DNA from: Acetobacter aceti NBRC 14818
GTDB taxonomy: Bacteria; Pseudomonadota; Alphaproteobacteria; Acetobacterales; Acetobacteraceae
Direction: 5' to 3'
DNA: 64,000 nt
Assembly (NCBI RefSeq): GCF_000193495.2
Contig: NZ_AP023410.1
Coordinates: 1,798,001 to 1,862,000, forward strand
Below the pieces are notes generated by a model. It made no database searches, was not told where the DNA came from, and was given only the letters and a program-made list of their open reading frames with translations. The position numbers and the translations under genes are program-made. Shown here in pieces: positions 46,748 through 55,772 of the stretch (positions within the stretch are counted from its first letter, which is position 1; each line of letters starts with the position of its first letter).

Positions 46748-47217
46748 GGCGTGACTGACGTGCTTGCTGCGGAAGACGACGTCGCATCTGGCTGCGCTCC
46801 TTCTTCCTGTCCCTGAAGATTTACAAGAGCCACCTTGAGATATCCGGAAGACCGCAGCTTATCCATCACACCCATCAGGGTGCCGTAATCAACGGTCTTG
46901 TCCGCTCTCAGGAAAATCCGCTGCTCCTTGTCTCCTTTGGTCGCGGTTTCCAGTGCCGCAGCCAGTCCCTCGGGAGAGATGTCATCCTCTCCCAGCGCCA
47001 GACCGTGATCGGCCTTCACAGTAAGAAACACCGGATTTTCCGGTCGTGGCGCAGGCTTTTCCGTCGAGGAAGGCAGGTCAACCGGCACATTCACAGTTGT
47101 CAGCGGAGCCGTCACCATGAAGATCACCAGCAGCACCAGCATCACGTCGATAAACGGCGTGACGTTGATCTCGCTGGCCTCATGCGGGGTCTCATCGGCA
47201 TGGCGGATGCGGATCAT
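46744..47217 (-). CDS. exbD: Biopolymer transport protein ExbD
   Basis: 157 residues. Near the N-terminus INVTPFIDVMLVLLVIFMVTAP contains the single membrane helix with the proton-carrying aspartate (Asp24). The periplasmic region ends with a Ser/Ala-rich tail. It forms the stator/proton channel with ExbB. It begins 6 bases after exbB and overlaps tonB by 4 bases. Confidence 0.93.
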   Translation of the reverse strand: MIRIRHADETPHEASEINVTPFIDVMLVLLVIFMVTAPLTTVNVPVDLPSSTEKPAPRPENPVFLTVKADHGLALGEDDISPEGLAAALETATKGDKEQRIFLRADKTVDYGTLMGVMDKLRSSGYLKVALVNLQGQEEGAQPDATSSSAASTSVTP

Positions 47218-47223
47218 GGCCCT

Positions 47224-47946
47224 TTACTCCGCGACAGCATTGCGGGCGCTCAGGCGTACCACCTGCCCCGTGCCCAGTAGTGACCGCATCCGCGAAAGAT
47301 CGCGCGACACCAGACGCAGGACGAGAGCAGCCACGTCCGCCACCTGAGCGCGACACGTCACTGTCCGACGGGAAAGCGCGTTGTAAATCACCACGGCAGG
47401 AATAGCCGTAACCAGACCGATCGCCGTCGCCAGCAGGGCTTCAGCAATCCCCGGCGCAACCACGGCCAGACTGGTCGCCTTTGTCGCAGCAATACCGGTA
47501 AATGACGTCATGATCCCCCACACGGTGCCAAACAGACCGACGAAAGGTGAGATTGCGCCGATGGTGGCGAGAAGACCGGTCCCTTTCATCAACCGCCGGG
47601 CCTCTTCTGCTTCGAGCCGCTCAAGCGCGAGAACGACACGTTCCTTGATACCGTCAGCATCGTCCTCAATATCTGAGGATGCCTGCTCCTCTTCCCGGGC
47701 TGCACCGATCATGGTAAGCGCCACCCCGGGGCAAGCAGCCTCATCACACTGGTCCAGCGTATTTGCCTGTCGCAGGGCACGTTTTGCGATAGCAAGACGT
47801 CGCTGGACATGTGTGAACTCGATTGTCTTGGCCAAAGCGACTGTCCAGGTCAGCACACAGCCTAGCGCCAGAAGCATCATGACGCTCTGGACCACGGGGC
47901 CGGCATTGAGGAACATGTCCCACGGGGAAAAAGAGAGAGCACTCAT
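47224..47946 (-). CDS. exbB: Biopolymer transport protein ExbB
   Basis: 240 residues from ATG 47946, preceded by an excellent GGAGGT site; the open frame extends to 47976. Three membrane helices are visible, with the MotA/ExbB/TolQ signature in [28 protein letters not shown] and [23 protein letters not shown]. It makes the pentameric proton channel with ExbD. The family includes TolQ, but tonB and a receptor in the same operon settle it as ExbB. Confidence 0.93.
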   Translation of the reverse strand: MSALSFSPWDMFLNAGPVVQSVMMLLALGCVLTWTVALAKTIEFTHVQRRLAIAKRALRQANTLDQCDEAACPGVALTMIGAAREEEQASSDIEDDADGIKERVVLALERLEAEEARRLMKGTGLLATIGAISPFVGLFGTVWGIMTSFTGIAATKATSLAVVAPGIAEALLATAIGLVTAIPAVVIYNALSRRTVTCRAQVADVAALVLRLVSRDLSRMRSLLGTGQVVRLSARNAVAE

Positions 47947-47980
47947 GAAAGACCTCCGATGAGTAAATGACAGCACATTT

Positions 47981-48694
47981 TCAAAGTCTGATATCAGATG
48001 AGACAGCGTGATCTGCCTCTGACCTTCTCTTCCCGGAAACAGGCTGTGCCTGACAGGAAGAGGCGCGAAGAAGTCTTTCAGCTTCCAGCAGGACAGGACA
48101 AAGGTCCGGGTGAAGAGAGCCGCTTTCCAGAAGTCCCTTCACCGCCAGAAAGACATCACAGAAACCAAGGGAAAGCGCTTTCCTGAAAGCGAAAACAGCT
48201 TCCTTTATCTCATCCTGTGCAAGATGAAGGCGGCCTGTATTGACGAACCCCCAGCAGTCACCCGCCATCGCAGCGGCATGAAAGAAAGTTGCCGCTTCTT
48301 CCGGGACCAGTTGTCCCGACAGTCCATCCTCATGCAGAAGGCCCAGCATGTTCAGCGCTTTGGCAACACCTTTCCGGGCAGCTTCAACATAAAGCCAATA
48401 GGCCATGACTGGGTTTTTCTCGCCGACTTCTCCTGAGAAACAGAGATCGGCAAGATTGAACAGCGCCCAACCGTTTCCCTTTTCAGCGGCAGCCTGAAAA
48501 TACGTCGCTGCCACAGCAGGATTGCGGCGAACGCCCCAGCCACGTTCATACGCCCGTCCCAGCATGTTCAGCGCATCTGCCGAACCACTGCGGGCAGCAG
48601 TTTCGAACAGGCTGAACGCTCTTTCTCCATCGCCATGATTCAGACAGATCTGTCCCAGCGCCAGAAGCGCTGAGGTGGATCGCTCATTGTCCAT
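47981..48694 (-). CDS. Sel1/TPR repeat protein
   Basis: About 237 residues built from Sel1-like repeats: [43 protein letters not shown], then [10 protein letters not shown], then NTGRLHLAQ. Such solenoids act as adaptors in protein complexes. There is no signal peptide. ATG 48694 follows a GAAGAAAAG site 13 bases after the receptor stop; a longer frame overlaps the receptor gene. Its place between a TonB-dependent receptor and exbB is unusual but recurrent for siderophore receptors; it may assist receptor or iron signalling. That role is inferred. Confidence 0.82.
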   Translation of the reverse strand: MDNERSTSALLALGQICLNHGDGERAFSLFETAARSGSADALNMLGRAYERGWGVRRNPAVAATYFQAAAEKGNGWALFNLADLCFSGEVGEKNPVMAYWLYVEAARKGVAKALNMLGLLHEDGLSGQLVPEEAATFFHAAAMAGDCWGFVNTGRLHLAQDEIKEAVFAFRKALSLGFCDVFLAVKGLLESGSLHPDLCPVLLEAERLLRASSCQAQPVSGKRRSEADHAVSSDIRL

Positions 48695-48707
48695 TCTGGA
48701 CTTTTCT

Positions 48708-50990
48708 TCAGAATGTAAGACCGACATTGCCGATAAAACTCCGTCCGGGTGCCGGAACGACACGGCTGGACGAGAAGGCCGAAGCATAATTCAGATGATC
48801 GGTCAGGTTGTTCGCATTGAAGGAAACCCGATAGTGCTTGACCTCCCAGGAAACCATTCCGTTCAGTGAGAAAGTGTAGGGAATACGGGCCGTATTGGTG
48901 ACATCCGGACCTGCCCAGTATCCCGAAGCATACTGTGCGCCTCCAGCAACTTTCAGCTGCCCCCAGCCCGGATTCAGCACGTAATCCTGTAGATCGAAGG
49001 AGCTCCAGACCGAGAAATTGTTATGCGAAACCTGAGGCGCTTCATTTCCCTTGGCCGTGGCGCTGTGTGTGATCTTGCCATCCATGTAGGAATAAGTGCC
49101 GTATATATTCCAGTTTTTCGTGATCTTTCCGGTCAGACTGACTTCCACGCCGCGCACACGGCGTCCGCTTCCCTGATCGGCAAATCCGGTGACCATGTCG
49201 CCATTCGCATCATAATAGAACGAATTGTTTTCGCTGATCTGGAAGAATGCAAGAGTTGCACCCAGTCGTTTGTGGAAGAAATCCGCCTTGCTGCCGAATT
49301 CGAACAGATCACTACGTTGCGGCTTGAAATCCTTGGAGTTGGATGGCGTTTCACCCGTATTTCCAGAAAGCGTGACCATCGAGGACACGTCCGTCCCCAC
49401 CGGCTTGTAGGAGCGCGAGAAGGTAAAATAGAACGACGCCATCTTCACAGGGGAGTAAACGATACTTCCCGACGGGCTCCAGCGGTCGGCAGACTGCGAC
49501 TGGCGCTGCTGACCATCACCACCGACATACGTGCTGTTGAAATGATCCCAGCGCGCCGTTCCGAACAGGGTGAGCTGCTTGGTCAGCTGGATACGATCCG
49601 AGAAGAATAGACCAACGTCCGTCGCATCGGCATTTCTGTAGCCGGACTTCGGAAAGGTCACATAACCACCACCACTGGAATGCGTCGGATTACGAATGGT
49701 CTGGTTGGCAACACGATTATACCATGTACCGTAATAACGGTCGTCATCTTCGTAATTGACGTCAACGCCAGCCTTGATCTCGTGTTTTACGCTACCTGTA
49801 TGGAAGTGGAAGTTGCCCATCAGGACGTTCTGCGCACCCCAGCCCTTCTGGTTATAGGCCGCACCGCCGCCAGCACCGTAGCTGAGCGCCGGATTGCCTC
49901 CCGCCATGAACTGCGAAACACAGGCTGCCGTGGAGCACGCATTCGGTGTCGTCGCGGTGTATTCACGCTCATATTTGGTCAGACGCGTATCGTTTGTCAG
50001 CGTGAACCAGGGTGTGATTTCCGACTTCAGGGAAGACGTCAGATTGTGAATGTCGGAGTTGTCACGGTCAAAGGAACGGACATAGCTGGTATTGCGGTTC
50101 AGCCCGTGGCTGGTGATCGGACGATAAATGCCATCCCCCATCAGCAACATCGGCACACCATAGTCAGGCACGTTGTCACTGTGCATCCACTGCCAGTTCA
50201 GGTGCCATGACGTCTTGCTGCGCAACCCGACACCCAGATCGACCGCTGTGCCATAACGGTTGGATTCAATCAGTTCACGCCCCGGCACGCCCGAGCGGTT
50301 ATACATCCCGTTGATCCGCAGCGCGATGTCATCATTGATCTGGTAATTGACGTCCGCATTGCCGCGATAGAGAGACGCATTTCCGAAAGCCTGATCATAG
50401 CTATAGGAATCTCCGGCATGGGCATGCTTCAGGGACTGGTTGATGATGCCACCGACATTTCCCGCCCCGAAATATTCACCGGACGGCCCCTTGATGACCT
50501 GAACGCTCTCGGTATTGAACATATCGCGCGTGTAGGTGCCAAAATCCTTCAGACCATCTGTATACATATCGCCACGCGCCTGCAGGCCGCGGATACGGAA
50601 CTGGTCACCGTTCAGACCACCATTGCCCTCACCTGTGGAGAGCGTGATACCCGGCACGTTCGCCAGTGCCTGATCCAGCGTGTAGGCGCGCTGTTCCTTG
50701 ATGATTTCCTGAGGGATGACGGTAATGCTTTGCGGCGTGTCCCGCACGGACGTCGGCATGCGGGAAATTCCCAGAACCGTGCTGTTCGTATTACCTGCCG
50801 CTACGCCTTCATCCTGCTGGCCTTTGACCTTGAGGGTCGGCAGCGCAATGGAGGGTTCGGACTCTGTCGTGTCTGTTGTCTGGGCCGTCTGCGCCTTTGC
50901 TTCCCCCACGCCAAACCCGGCCGACATACCGACCGCCACAGCCAGACCGACCTTGGGCGTTCGCCCGGCCACCCGCGCAGACTGATTCAT
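48708..50990 (-). CDS. TonB-dependent siderophore receptor
   Basis: 760 residues. After a long signal region come a TonB box-like LPTLKVKG, a plug domain (SVRDTPQSITVIPQEIIKEQRAYTLDQALANVPGI ... ESVQVIKGPSGEYFGAGNVGGIIN) and a 22-strand barrel ending in phenylalanine (GNVGLTF). The plug pattern fits catecholate-type receptors such as Fiu. It imports a ferric siderophore. ATG 50990 has CAGGAG upstream. A Fur-box-like palindrome lies 82-100 bases before the start, so it should be induced when iron is scarce. First gene of the operon. Confidence 0.92.
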   Translation of the reverse strand: MNQSARVAGRTPKVGLAVAVGMSAGFGVGEAKAQTAQTTDTTESEPSIALPTLKVKGQQDEGVAAGNTNSTVLGISRMPTSVRDTPQSITVIPQEIIKEQRAYTLDQALANVPGITLSTGEGNGGLNGDQFRIRGLQARGDMYTDGLKDFGTYTRDMFNTESVQVIKGPSGEYFGAGNVGGIINQSLKHAHAGDSYSYDQAFGNASLYRGNADVNYQINDDIALRINGMYNRSGVPGRELIESNRYGTAVDLGVGLRSKTSWHLNWQWMHSDNVPDYGVPMLLMGDGIYRPITSHGLNRNTSYVRSFDRDNSDIHNLTSSLKSEITPWFTLTNDTRLTKYEREYTATTPNACSTAACVSQFMAGGNPALSYGAGGGAAYNQKGWGAQNVLMGNFHFHTGSVKHEIKAGVDVNYEDDDRYYGTWYNRVANQTIRNPTHSSGGGYVTFPKSGYRNADATDVGLFFSDRIQLTKQLTLFGTARWDHFNSTYVGGDGQQRQSQSADRWSPSGSIVYSPVKMASFYFTFSRSYKPVGTDVSSMVTLSGNTGETPSNSKDFKPQRSDLFEFGSKADFFHKRLGATLAFFQISENNSFYYDANGDMVTGFADQGSGRRVRGVEVSLTGKITKNWNIYGTYSYMDGKITHSATAKGNEAPQVSHNNFSVWSSFDLQDYVLNPGWGQLKVAGGAQYASGYWAGPDVTNTARIPYTFSLNGMVSWEVKHYRVSFNANNLTDHLNYASAFSSSRVVPAPGRSFIGNVGLTF

Positions 50991-51358
50991 TTCCGTGCTC
51001 CTGGCGCAGGCCGCAACCGGCTCGGCGCCTTCAGTAAATGTTACCTGATATTGCAATCCCAGTTACCTGCAATCGCGAATGATTCGCAATATCTAAAACA
51101 GCCTTTTTCATATCGGAACGTAATCCTTCCATTGCAAACGATTTCCACAAGGCTTCGTAATTCTTCTACATATTCTAATGCACTGTTTTTAATGAACTTT
51201 AGAAACACACCTCAAAATCACCGCTATCAAACATGTCATGACCTATTTTCCATCTGTGACAAAAATGCCTCACATCCTGAGCGGCTCTAAAACAGAGATA
51301 TTTTCAGGTCATGTCATAAAAATCTTATGTTACAGACAAGATATTTATGACTTTAAGC
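50991..51358. other. Regulatory gap upstream of the siderophore receptor
   Basis: About 370 bases between the receptor and the dioxygenase gene, both on the minus strand. It is AT-rich and contains the Fur-box-like palindrome at 51072-51090. No gene is seen; the receptor operon promoter lies here. Confidence 0.5.
51072..51090. promoter_or_regulatory. Fur-box-like palindrome
   Basis: ATCGCGAATGATTCGCAAT is a 9-1-9 inverted repeat with one mismatched pair (core GCGAAT-G-ATTCGC). Its architecture and position 82-100 bases before the receptor start fit a ferric uptake regulator site. The same right half, ATTCGCAAT, recurs upstream of the piuC-like gene. Confidence 0.65.
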
Positions 51359-52042
51359 TCATAACTCCGCCCATTCCCGAACAAGATTATGGTAGGTCGC
51401 AATCAGTCCAAGAACGGCTGGATGTTCGTCAGACAGATCCTTCCGTACATCAATGATGGATTGATCAAAGTTATAAAGTAGCGTTCGTTTTCCATCATCT
51501 TTCACCATTGACTGTGTCCAGAAGAATGACGCCCAGCGACTGCCTCGCGTGACAGGGGCCACGGAATGCAGACTGGTCGCCGGATACAGCACCAGATCCC
51601 CCGCCGGGAATTTCACCTTGTGACTGCCATATGTATCTTCGATCACAAGCTCTCCGCCGTCATAGTCTTCCGGGTCACTGAGAAACAGCGTGGAAGAAAC
51701 GTCTGTCCGGATCCGAAAACCTGTTCCTGGCAAAGGACGGATTGCATTATCAACATGCGCGCGAAACTGCATGCCTTCGTCATAACGGTTGAACAGAGGG
51801 GGGAAAACACGCAGCGGCAGCGCCGCAGTCGTGAACAGCGCGCTACGTCCCAGCGCCCTGAGAATGAGCTCTCCCAGCGCAAGAGAGACTTCTGACTCCT
51901 GTGGAATCTGCAGGTTATATTTTGCTTTCGCCGACTGTTCGCCCGCAGTCACCTTGCCATCGACCCATTCCGACTCTTCTAGGGATTTACGGCAATGGAC
52001 CACTTCATCCGGCGTCAAAACCCGGGGGATATGCACGAGCAT
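51359..52042 (-). CDS. PiuC/YbiX-like Fe(II)-dependent dioxygenase
   Basis: 227 residues of the PKHD/2-oxoglutarate oxygenase type. The iron ligands are His96-x-Asp98 ([12 protein letters not shown]) and His159 ([15 protein letters not shown]), with Arg169 to bind 2-oxoglutarate. Members are regularly encoded beside Fiu-type catecholate receptors and are iron-regulated; the substrate is unknown. ATG 52042 ([13 protein letters not shown]) matches the family start; the frame extends upstream without a ribosome site. It follows a weak Fur-like site and lies upstream of the receptor operon on the same strand. Confidence 0.88.
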   Translation of the reverse strand: MLVHIPRVLTPDEVVHCRKSLEESEWVDGKVTAGEQSAKAKYNLQIPQESEVSLALGELILRALGRSALFTTAALPLRVFPPLFNRYDEGMQFRAHVDNAIRPLPGTGFRIRTDVSSTLFLSDPEDYDGGELVIEDTYGSHKVKFPAGDLVLYPATSLHSVAPVTRGSRWASFFWTQSMVKDDGKRTLLYNFDQSIIDVRKDLSDEHPAVLGLIATYHNLVREWAEL

Positions 52043-52093
52043 CAGAACAACTTTCACAGCACAAAAAGGACATTCCCTCGCGCTATATATGAA

Positions 52094-52112
52094 AGTGATA
52101 TTCATTCGCAAT
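52094..52112. promoter_or_regulatory. Weak Fur-like half-palindrome
   Basis: AGTGATATTCATTCGCAAT shares its right half exactly with the receptor's Fur-like box, but its left half matches at only five of nine positions. It lies about 52 bases before the dioxygenase start, a suitable operator position. Confidence 0.4.
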
Positions 52113-52169
52113 TTTATTCAGACGCCTCCGATATCCTGCTTCCCTGCAAGACGGCGCAATCTATCCATA

Positions 52170-52198
52170 AAAAAAGCACGGTTCAAAACGAACCGTGC
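52170..52198 (-). terminator. Intrinsic terminator after the HAD hydrolase gene
   Basis: A perfect 9-bp stem, GCACGGTTC (52176-52184) with GAACCGTGC (52190-52198), is followed on the minus strand by a T run. It ends the pyrD-HAD transcript about 70 bases after its last stop. Confidence 0.88.
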
Positions 52199-52267
52199 CT
52201 CTACATGAAACTGTTCAAAAGGATGCCTCACAGCGCCCTTGAGGCAGACCCCTCTATTTTCAGCACC

Positions 52268-53158
52268 CTACAGAACAAATGCCGGCACACTCGCAACCGG
52301 AGCAAGCCCGGCTCCATCCGCTTCCTCCTGAGCCTGCGCAGGATCATCCGCCAGCCCTTCACCGTGAATACCCGCAAGCACCCACAATGCATCCACGCCG
52401 ACATTCGCAGCACCCCGAATATCGGTGGCCAGCGCATCACCTGCCGCCAGAATACGGTTCTTGGGAATATCGCCCAGCAGTTCGAAGACAGGTTCATAAA
52501 CCGGAGGAAAAGGCTTGCCGATCCACTGCACAACGCCGCCTTTCTGCTCATAGGCCCGGGCCAGAAGTCCGGCACAGATCAGACGGACACCATCGCGCAT
52601 CACTTCCATGTCCGGATTGGCGCAGATCATCGGCAGATCACGCACGGCGCAGGCCGAAAGGATCTCCAGATACGGCTCCAGTTCCGTCTGGCCACGACGC
52701 TCATCCGGTCCTGTGTTCAGCACAAATGTCGCATCGGCAGGATTGCTGACAAGCTCCACACCCAGCCCTTCGAACATCGACAGGTCATGCTGGCCACCAA
52801 TATGGAACACTCGCTTGCCGAGCGTTTTCACCCACGGCCATGCCTGAGCCACTGACGGATCCGTGCATCCGGCTAGAACGCGCCAGGTGACTTCGCCGCT
52901 GGTGATGATGCCGTCATAAAGTGAACCATCCACGCCCATTGTCGCCAGCTGATCACGAATGATCGCAGCCGGACGCGGGGCATTGGACAGCAGGACAATA
53001 CGTTTGCCCCGTTCTTTCAGAATCCGAAGGCAGTCGAGCACACCCGGAAACGGCCGGACCCCATTATGCACGGTCCCCCAGAGATCGACGATAAAGCCAT
53101 CATAACGGTCCAGCAGCGGAGCAATCCCCTGAAGCGCCTCAATCTTTCGCTCACTCAC
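52268..53158 (-). CDS. HAD-superfamily hydrolase, subfamily IIA (TIGR01459-like)
   Basis: 296 residues. The nucleophile motif is modified to FIVDLWGTVHNGVRPFPG (first Asp kept, the second position is Trp-Gly-Thr), with VLLSNAPRP as motif II and GDALATDIRGAANVGVDALWV as motif IV, and a C2-type cap. It resembles nucleotide-monophosphate phosphatases of the NagD type. The physiological substrate is unknown. It overlaps pyrD by 4 bases, so the two are co-translated. Confidence 0.85.
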   Translation of the reverse strand: MSERKIEALQGIAPLLDRYDGFIVDLWGTVHNGVRPFPGVLDCLRILKERGKRIVLLSNAPRPAAIIRDQLATMGVDGSLYDGIITSGEVTWRVLAGCTDPSVAQAWPWVKTLGKRVFHIGGQHDLSMFEGLGVELVSNPADATFVLNTGPDERRGQTELEPYLEILSACAVRDLPMICANPDMEVMRDGVRLICAGLLARAYEQKGGVVQWIGKPFPPVYEPVFELLGDIPKNRILAAGDALATDIRGAANVGVDALWVLAGIHGEGLADDPAQAQEEADGAGLAPVASVPAFVL

Positions 53159-54228
53159 AGATCCGCTCCCTTCAGATCACCGATGGATTCAACGCCCTGT
53201 TCACGCATGATGCCCAGCACTTCGTGTTTGAGACGCCCCACCAACGCTGGCCCGTCATACGCAAAAGCGGAATATACCTGCACCAAATCCGCACCGGCAC
53301 GAATACGGTCCACCACGTCCGCGCCGGTTTCGATCCCGCCACATCCGATCAATGCCAGACGTCCATTCACAAGCCGGGCGACTTCTCGCAGCATGGTCAG
53401 CGCACGTTCCCGCAACGGACGACCTGACAGGCCACCAGCCTCACCCGCGAAACGGCTTCGCAGCGTCGCTGGACGCGCCAGTGTCGTGTTGCTGATGATC
53501 AGACCATCCACTCCACCCGCAACAGCCGCCTCCACAATCGGCCCAATCTCTTCTTCGGCAAGATCGGGTGCCAGCTTGATCAGCAAAGGCGGCCGTTCCT
53601 CATGCACAGCAGAAATTGCGGCCAGCAGACCCGTCAGACGCTCCGCTCCCTGAAGCGAGCGCAGTCCCGGCGTGTTGGGTGAGGACAGGTTCAGCACAAC
53701 GTAATCGACGTAATGCTTCACGCGTCGGATCAGGTCCGGGTAATCCTTTTCAGGGTCAGCACCGACCTTGTTGATACCGAGATTGGCGCCGACCGGCACA
53801 CCGGGATGATACCCCTTGCCACGCTGCAACTTGGCCAGACGCACGGCGAACCGGTCGATTCCGTCATTGTTAAAGCCCATGCGATTGATGACCGCACGGT
53901 CTTCATCCAGCCGGAACAGACGGGGTTTCGGATTGCCTGCCTGCGGGCGCGGCGTCACAGTTCCAGCCTCAACAAAACCGAAGCCGATCCGCGCAAGTGG
54001 GCGGATGACACGACCATTCTTGTCGAAACCGGCCGCCATACCAATAGGGTTTGGAAAGCGCATACCCAGCGTCCGGACGGCCAGAGCCGGGTCATCTTTC
54101 TGGCGTTTCGCCGGGACGCCAACGCCAAGCGATAGCGCGTCAATAGCAAGCTTGTGGGCCTGCTCAGGATCGAGCTTCCTGACGAGCGGAAGCATGGGGG
54201 AAATCAGGATATCAGTCAGGTCTTTCAT
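53155..54228 (-). CDS. pyrD: Dihydroorotate dehydrogenase (quinone), class 2
   Basis: 357 residues. The class 2 N-terminal membrane-association helix region (PLVRKLDPEQAHKLAIDALSLG) is present. FMN-binding and active-site segments are MAAGFDKNGRVIRPL, INRMGFNNDG, LNLSSPNTPGLRSLQ (catalytic Ser) and LIGCGGIETGADVVDRIRAGADLVQVYSAF. It oxidises dihydroorotate to orotate with ubiquinone at the inner membrane, in pyrimidine synthesis. First gene of a pair with the HAD hydrolase. Confidence 0.96.
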   Translation of the reverse strand: MKDLTDILISPMLPLVRKLDPEQAHKLAIDALSLGVGVPAKRQKDDPALAVRTLGMRFPNPIGMAAGFDKNGRVIRPLARIGFGFVEAGTVTPRPQAGNPKPRLFRLDEDRAVINRMGFNNDGIDRFAVRLAKLQRGKGYHPGVPVGANLGINKVGADPEKDYPDLIRRVKHYVDYVVLNLSSPNTPGLRSLQGAERLTGLLAAISAVHEERPPLLIKLAPDLAEEEIGPIVEAAVAGGVDGLIISNTTLARPATLRSRFAGEAGGLSGRPLRERALTMLREVARLVNGRLALIGCGGIETGADVVDRIRAGADLVQVYSAFAYDGPALVGRLKHEVLGIMREQGVESIGDLKGADL

Positions 54229-54284
54229 GAGGCGGATGCTGCCTGAACAGCGACCGTCTGAAAAGGGGAGTGAAACGGAGACAG

Positions 54285-54315
54285 CTTCCTTTGTGGGGTT
54301 TCAGGCAAAGCCTGA
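54285..54315 (+). repeat. Intergenic double-hairpin repeat, copy 4 (partial)
   Basis: The right half of the element is recognisable: TTCCTTTGTGGGG followed by hairpin TCAGGC AAA GCCTGA (54301-54315). The left arm of hairpin A is degenerate. It lies between pyrD and the DUF1328-like gene. Confidence 0.5.
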
Positions 54316-54320
54316 CGAGC

Positions 54321-54356
54321 AAAAAAAAGCGGAAACACCTTTTGATGTTTCCGCTT
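54321..54356 (-). terminator. Intrinsic terminator of the DUF1328-like gene
   Basis: A 9-bp stem, GCGGAAACA (54329-54337) with TGTTTCCGC (54346-54354), is followed on the minus strand by eight T residues. It stands 24 bases after the stop of the small membrane protein gene. Confidence 0.88.
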
Positions 54357-54379
54357 CCTGTATGACTGCTTCCCCAGCC

Positions 54380-54556
54380 TTATCTGGAGGCTGCCCCCAC
54401 CCCTATGAGCACCAGCGCAAAAAGCACCACGCAGATAAGCACCGCAATAAAGAACAGAATTTTCGCCATACCTGCAGCAGCGCTGGAGATGCCTCCAAAC
54501 CCGAACAGGCCCGCGATGATCGAAACAATCAGAAAAAACAGAGCCAGCCTGAGCAC
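54380..54556 (-). CDS. Small two-helix membrane protein (DUF1328/YtjA-like)
   Basis: 58 residues from GTG 54556, with GGAG 10 bases upstream. The sequence [19 protein letters not shown] ... [19 protein letters not shown] matches the DUF1328 family, which has two membrane helices and an unknown function often linked to stress. It has its own terminator. It is a good example of a gene easily missed because of its size and GTG start. Confidence 0.85.
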   Translation of the reverse strand: MLRLALFFLIVSIIAGLFGFGGISSAAAGMAKILFFIAVLICVVLFALVLIGVGAASR

Positions 54557-54680
54557 GTCATCTTCTCCTATGATGAGAATGTATTACTACCCGTAAACAG
54601 CTACTGGAGGGACCGGTTGCATGAAAAACTGGGCCTGACAGGAAAATTCTTGCAAAAACGGACGATTATCCCGCCCCGGC

Positions 54681-54908
54681 TTACCGGCGCGCCAGCCACA
54701 TTCCAAAGACACTCCCCAGAAGCAGAGCAATACCCACACTCAGACGGGGTGTATCCACGGTCACATCCCGCAACACATCACACCCATCTTCAAAGACATC
54801 GCTCAAGCGTGAGCCTGTAGCCTGCGTTCCACCAGAAATACCGCTCTGCAGAGACTCAATACCACTTTCCAGCGTGTAGTCGTTCTCATCTGAGTGACCG
54901 TTAGCCAT
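54681..54908 (-). CDS. Small hypothetical protein with C-terminal membrane helix
   Basis: 75 residues. An acidic, Gly/Ser-rich N-terminal half is followed by VDTPRLSVGIALLLGSVFGMWLARR, one membrane helix with a basic end. The layout resembles the ribosome-associated ElaB/YqjD (DUF883) proteins, but the match is only general. AGGAGAGG just before the ATG makes expression likely. It lies 124 bases upstream of the DUF1328-like gene and may be cotranscribed. Confidence 0.65.
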   Translation of the reverse strand: MANGHSDENDYTLESGIESLQSGISGGTQATGSRLSDVFEDGCDVLRDVTVDTPRLSVGIALLLGSVFGMWLARR

Positions 54909-54977
54909 TACCCTCTCCTCTTTCAGGCTTCAGGAGCCGTACTCTGCTTCCCATTCACAACCCGGGCCAGCGCCATT

Positions 54978-55772
54978 TCAAATCTCAGCGGCCTGCCAAT
55001 ACGGTGTATCACCCGGATCTTCCTCACCGGCGATCAGACTCCTCAGACGACCAGCCAAGGCTCGCAGCCCCGGAGAAGATGGATCACGTGGACGCTTCCC
55101 CACCTTGAGATCGCCTCTTACGGATGCTGGCTTGCCTGCCAATACAATGATACGGTCCGCCAGCAGCAGCGCCTCGTCAATGTCATGGGTCACAAACAAC
55201 ACGGTTTTTCGTGTCTTCTGCCAGATCGCCAGCAGTTCGGTCTGAAGATTTTTACGCGTGATCGCATCCAGCGCACCGAAAGGTTCATCCATGAGCAAGA
55301 GGTCCGGATTCACTGTCAACGCCCGCGCGACACCGACACGCTGCCGCTGTCCACCAGAAAGCTGCCGCGGCCAGCGGGACGCTTCGGCAGAAAGTTTTAC
55401 CAACTCCAGAGAGTCCTCCGCACGCTGGTGCCGTTCACTGCGACTGAGCCCAAGCCCTTCCAGACCAAGCTCCACATTTCCCCGCACCGTCCGCCAAGGC
55501 ATCAGGCGTGCATCCTGAAACACCAGCGCGGAGCGTCGGCTTCCGGTCTGCTGCTCACGGGCAGTCGATAGTGTCGTTGTGCCTTCTGTCGGCGCGATCA
55601 GTCCCATAATCACACGCAGAAGGGTGGATTTTCCCACACCGGACGGACCGAGAACAGCAACAAACTGCCCTTCCTCGATCTCCAGATCCACATGGCGAAA
55701 AATGAAATTTTTCCCGCCATCATGAGAAAGACCGGCATCCTGCACACGCACCAGAGAGGTCATATCACTCAT
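54978..55772 (-). CDS. ABC transporter ATP-binding protein (SsuB/TauB/NitT type)
   Basis: 264 residues. Walker A GPSGVGKST, signature [15 protein letters not shown], Walker B LLLMDEPFGALD and switch THDIDEALLL identify it as the ATPase of a nitrate/sulfonate/taurine-type importer. ATG 55772 overlaps the permease stop by 4 bases (ATGA), deciding the start over the longer frame. The substrate is not fixed by the ATPase. Confidence 0.9.
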   Translation of the reverse strand: MSDMTSLVRVQDAGLSHDGGKNFIFRHVDLEIEEGQFVAVLGPSGVGKSTLLRVIMGLIAPTEGTTTLSTAREQQTGSRRSALVFQDARLMPWRTVRGNVELGLEGLGLSRSERHQRAEDSLELVKLSAEASRWPRQLSGGQRQRVGVARALTVNPDLLLMDEPFGALDAITRKNLQTELLAIWQKTRKTVLFVTHDIDEALLLADRIIVLAGKPASVRGDLKVGKRPRDPSSPGLRALAGRLRSLIAGEEDPGDTPYWQAAEI

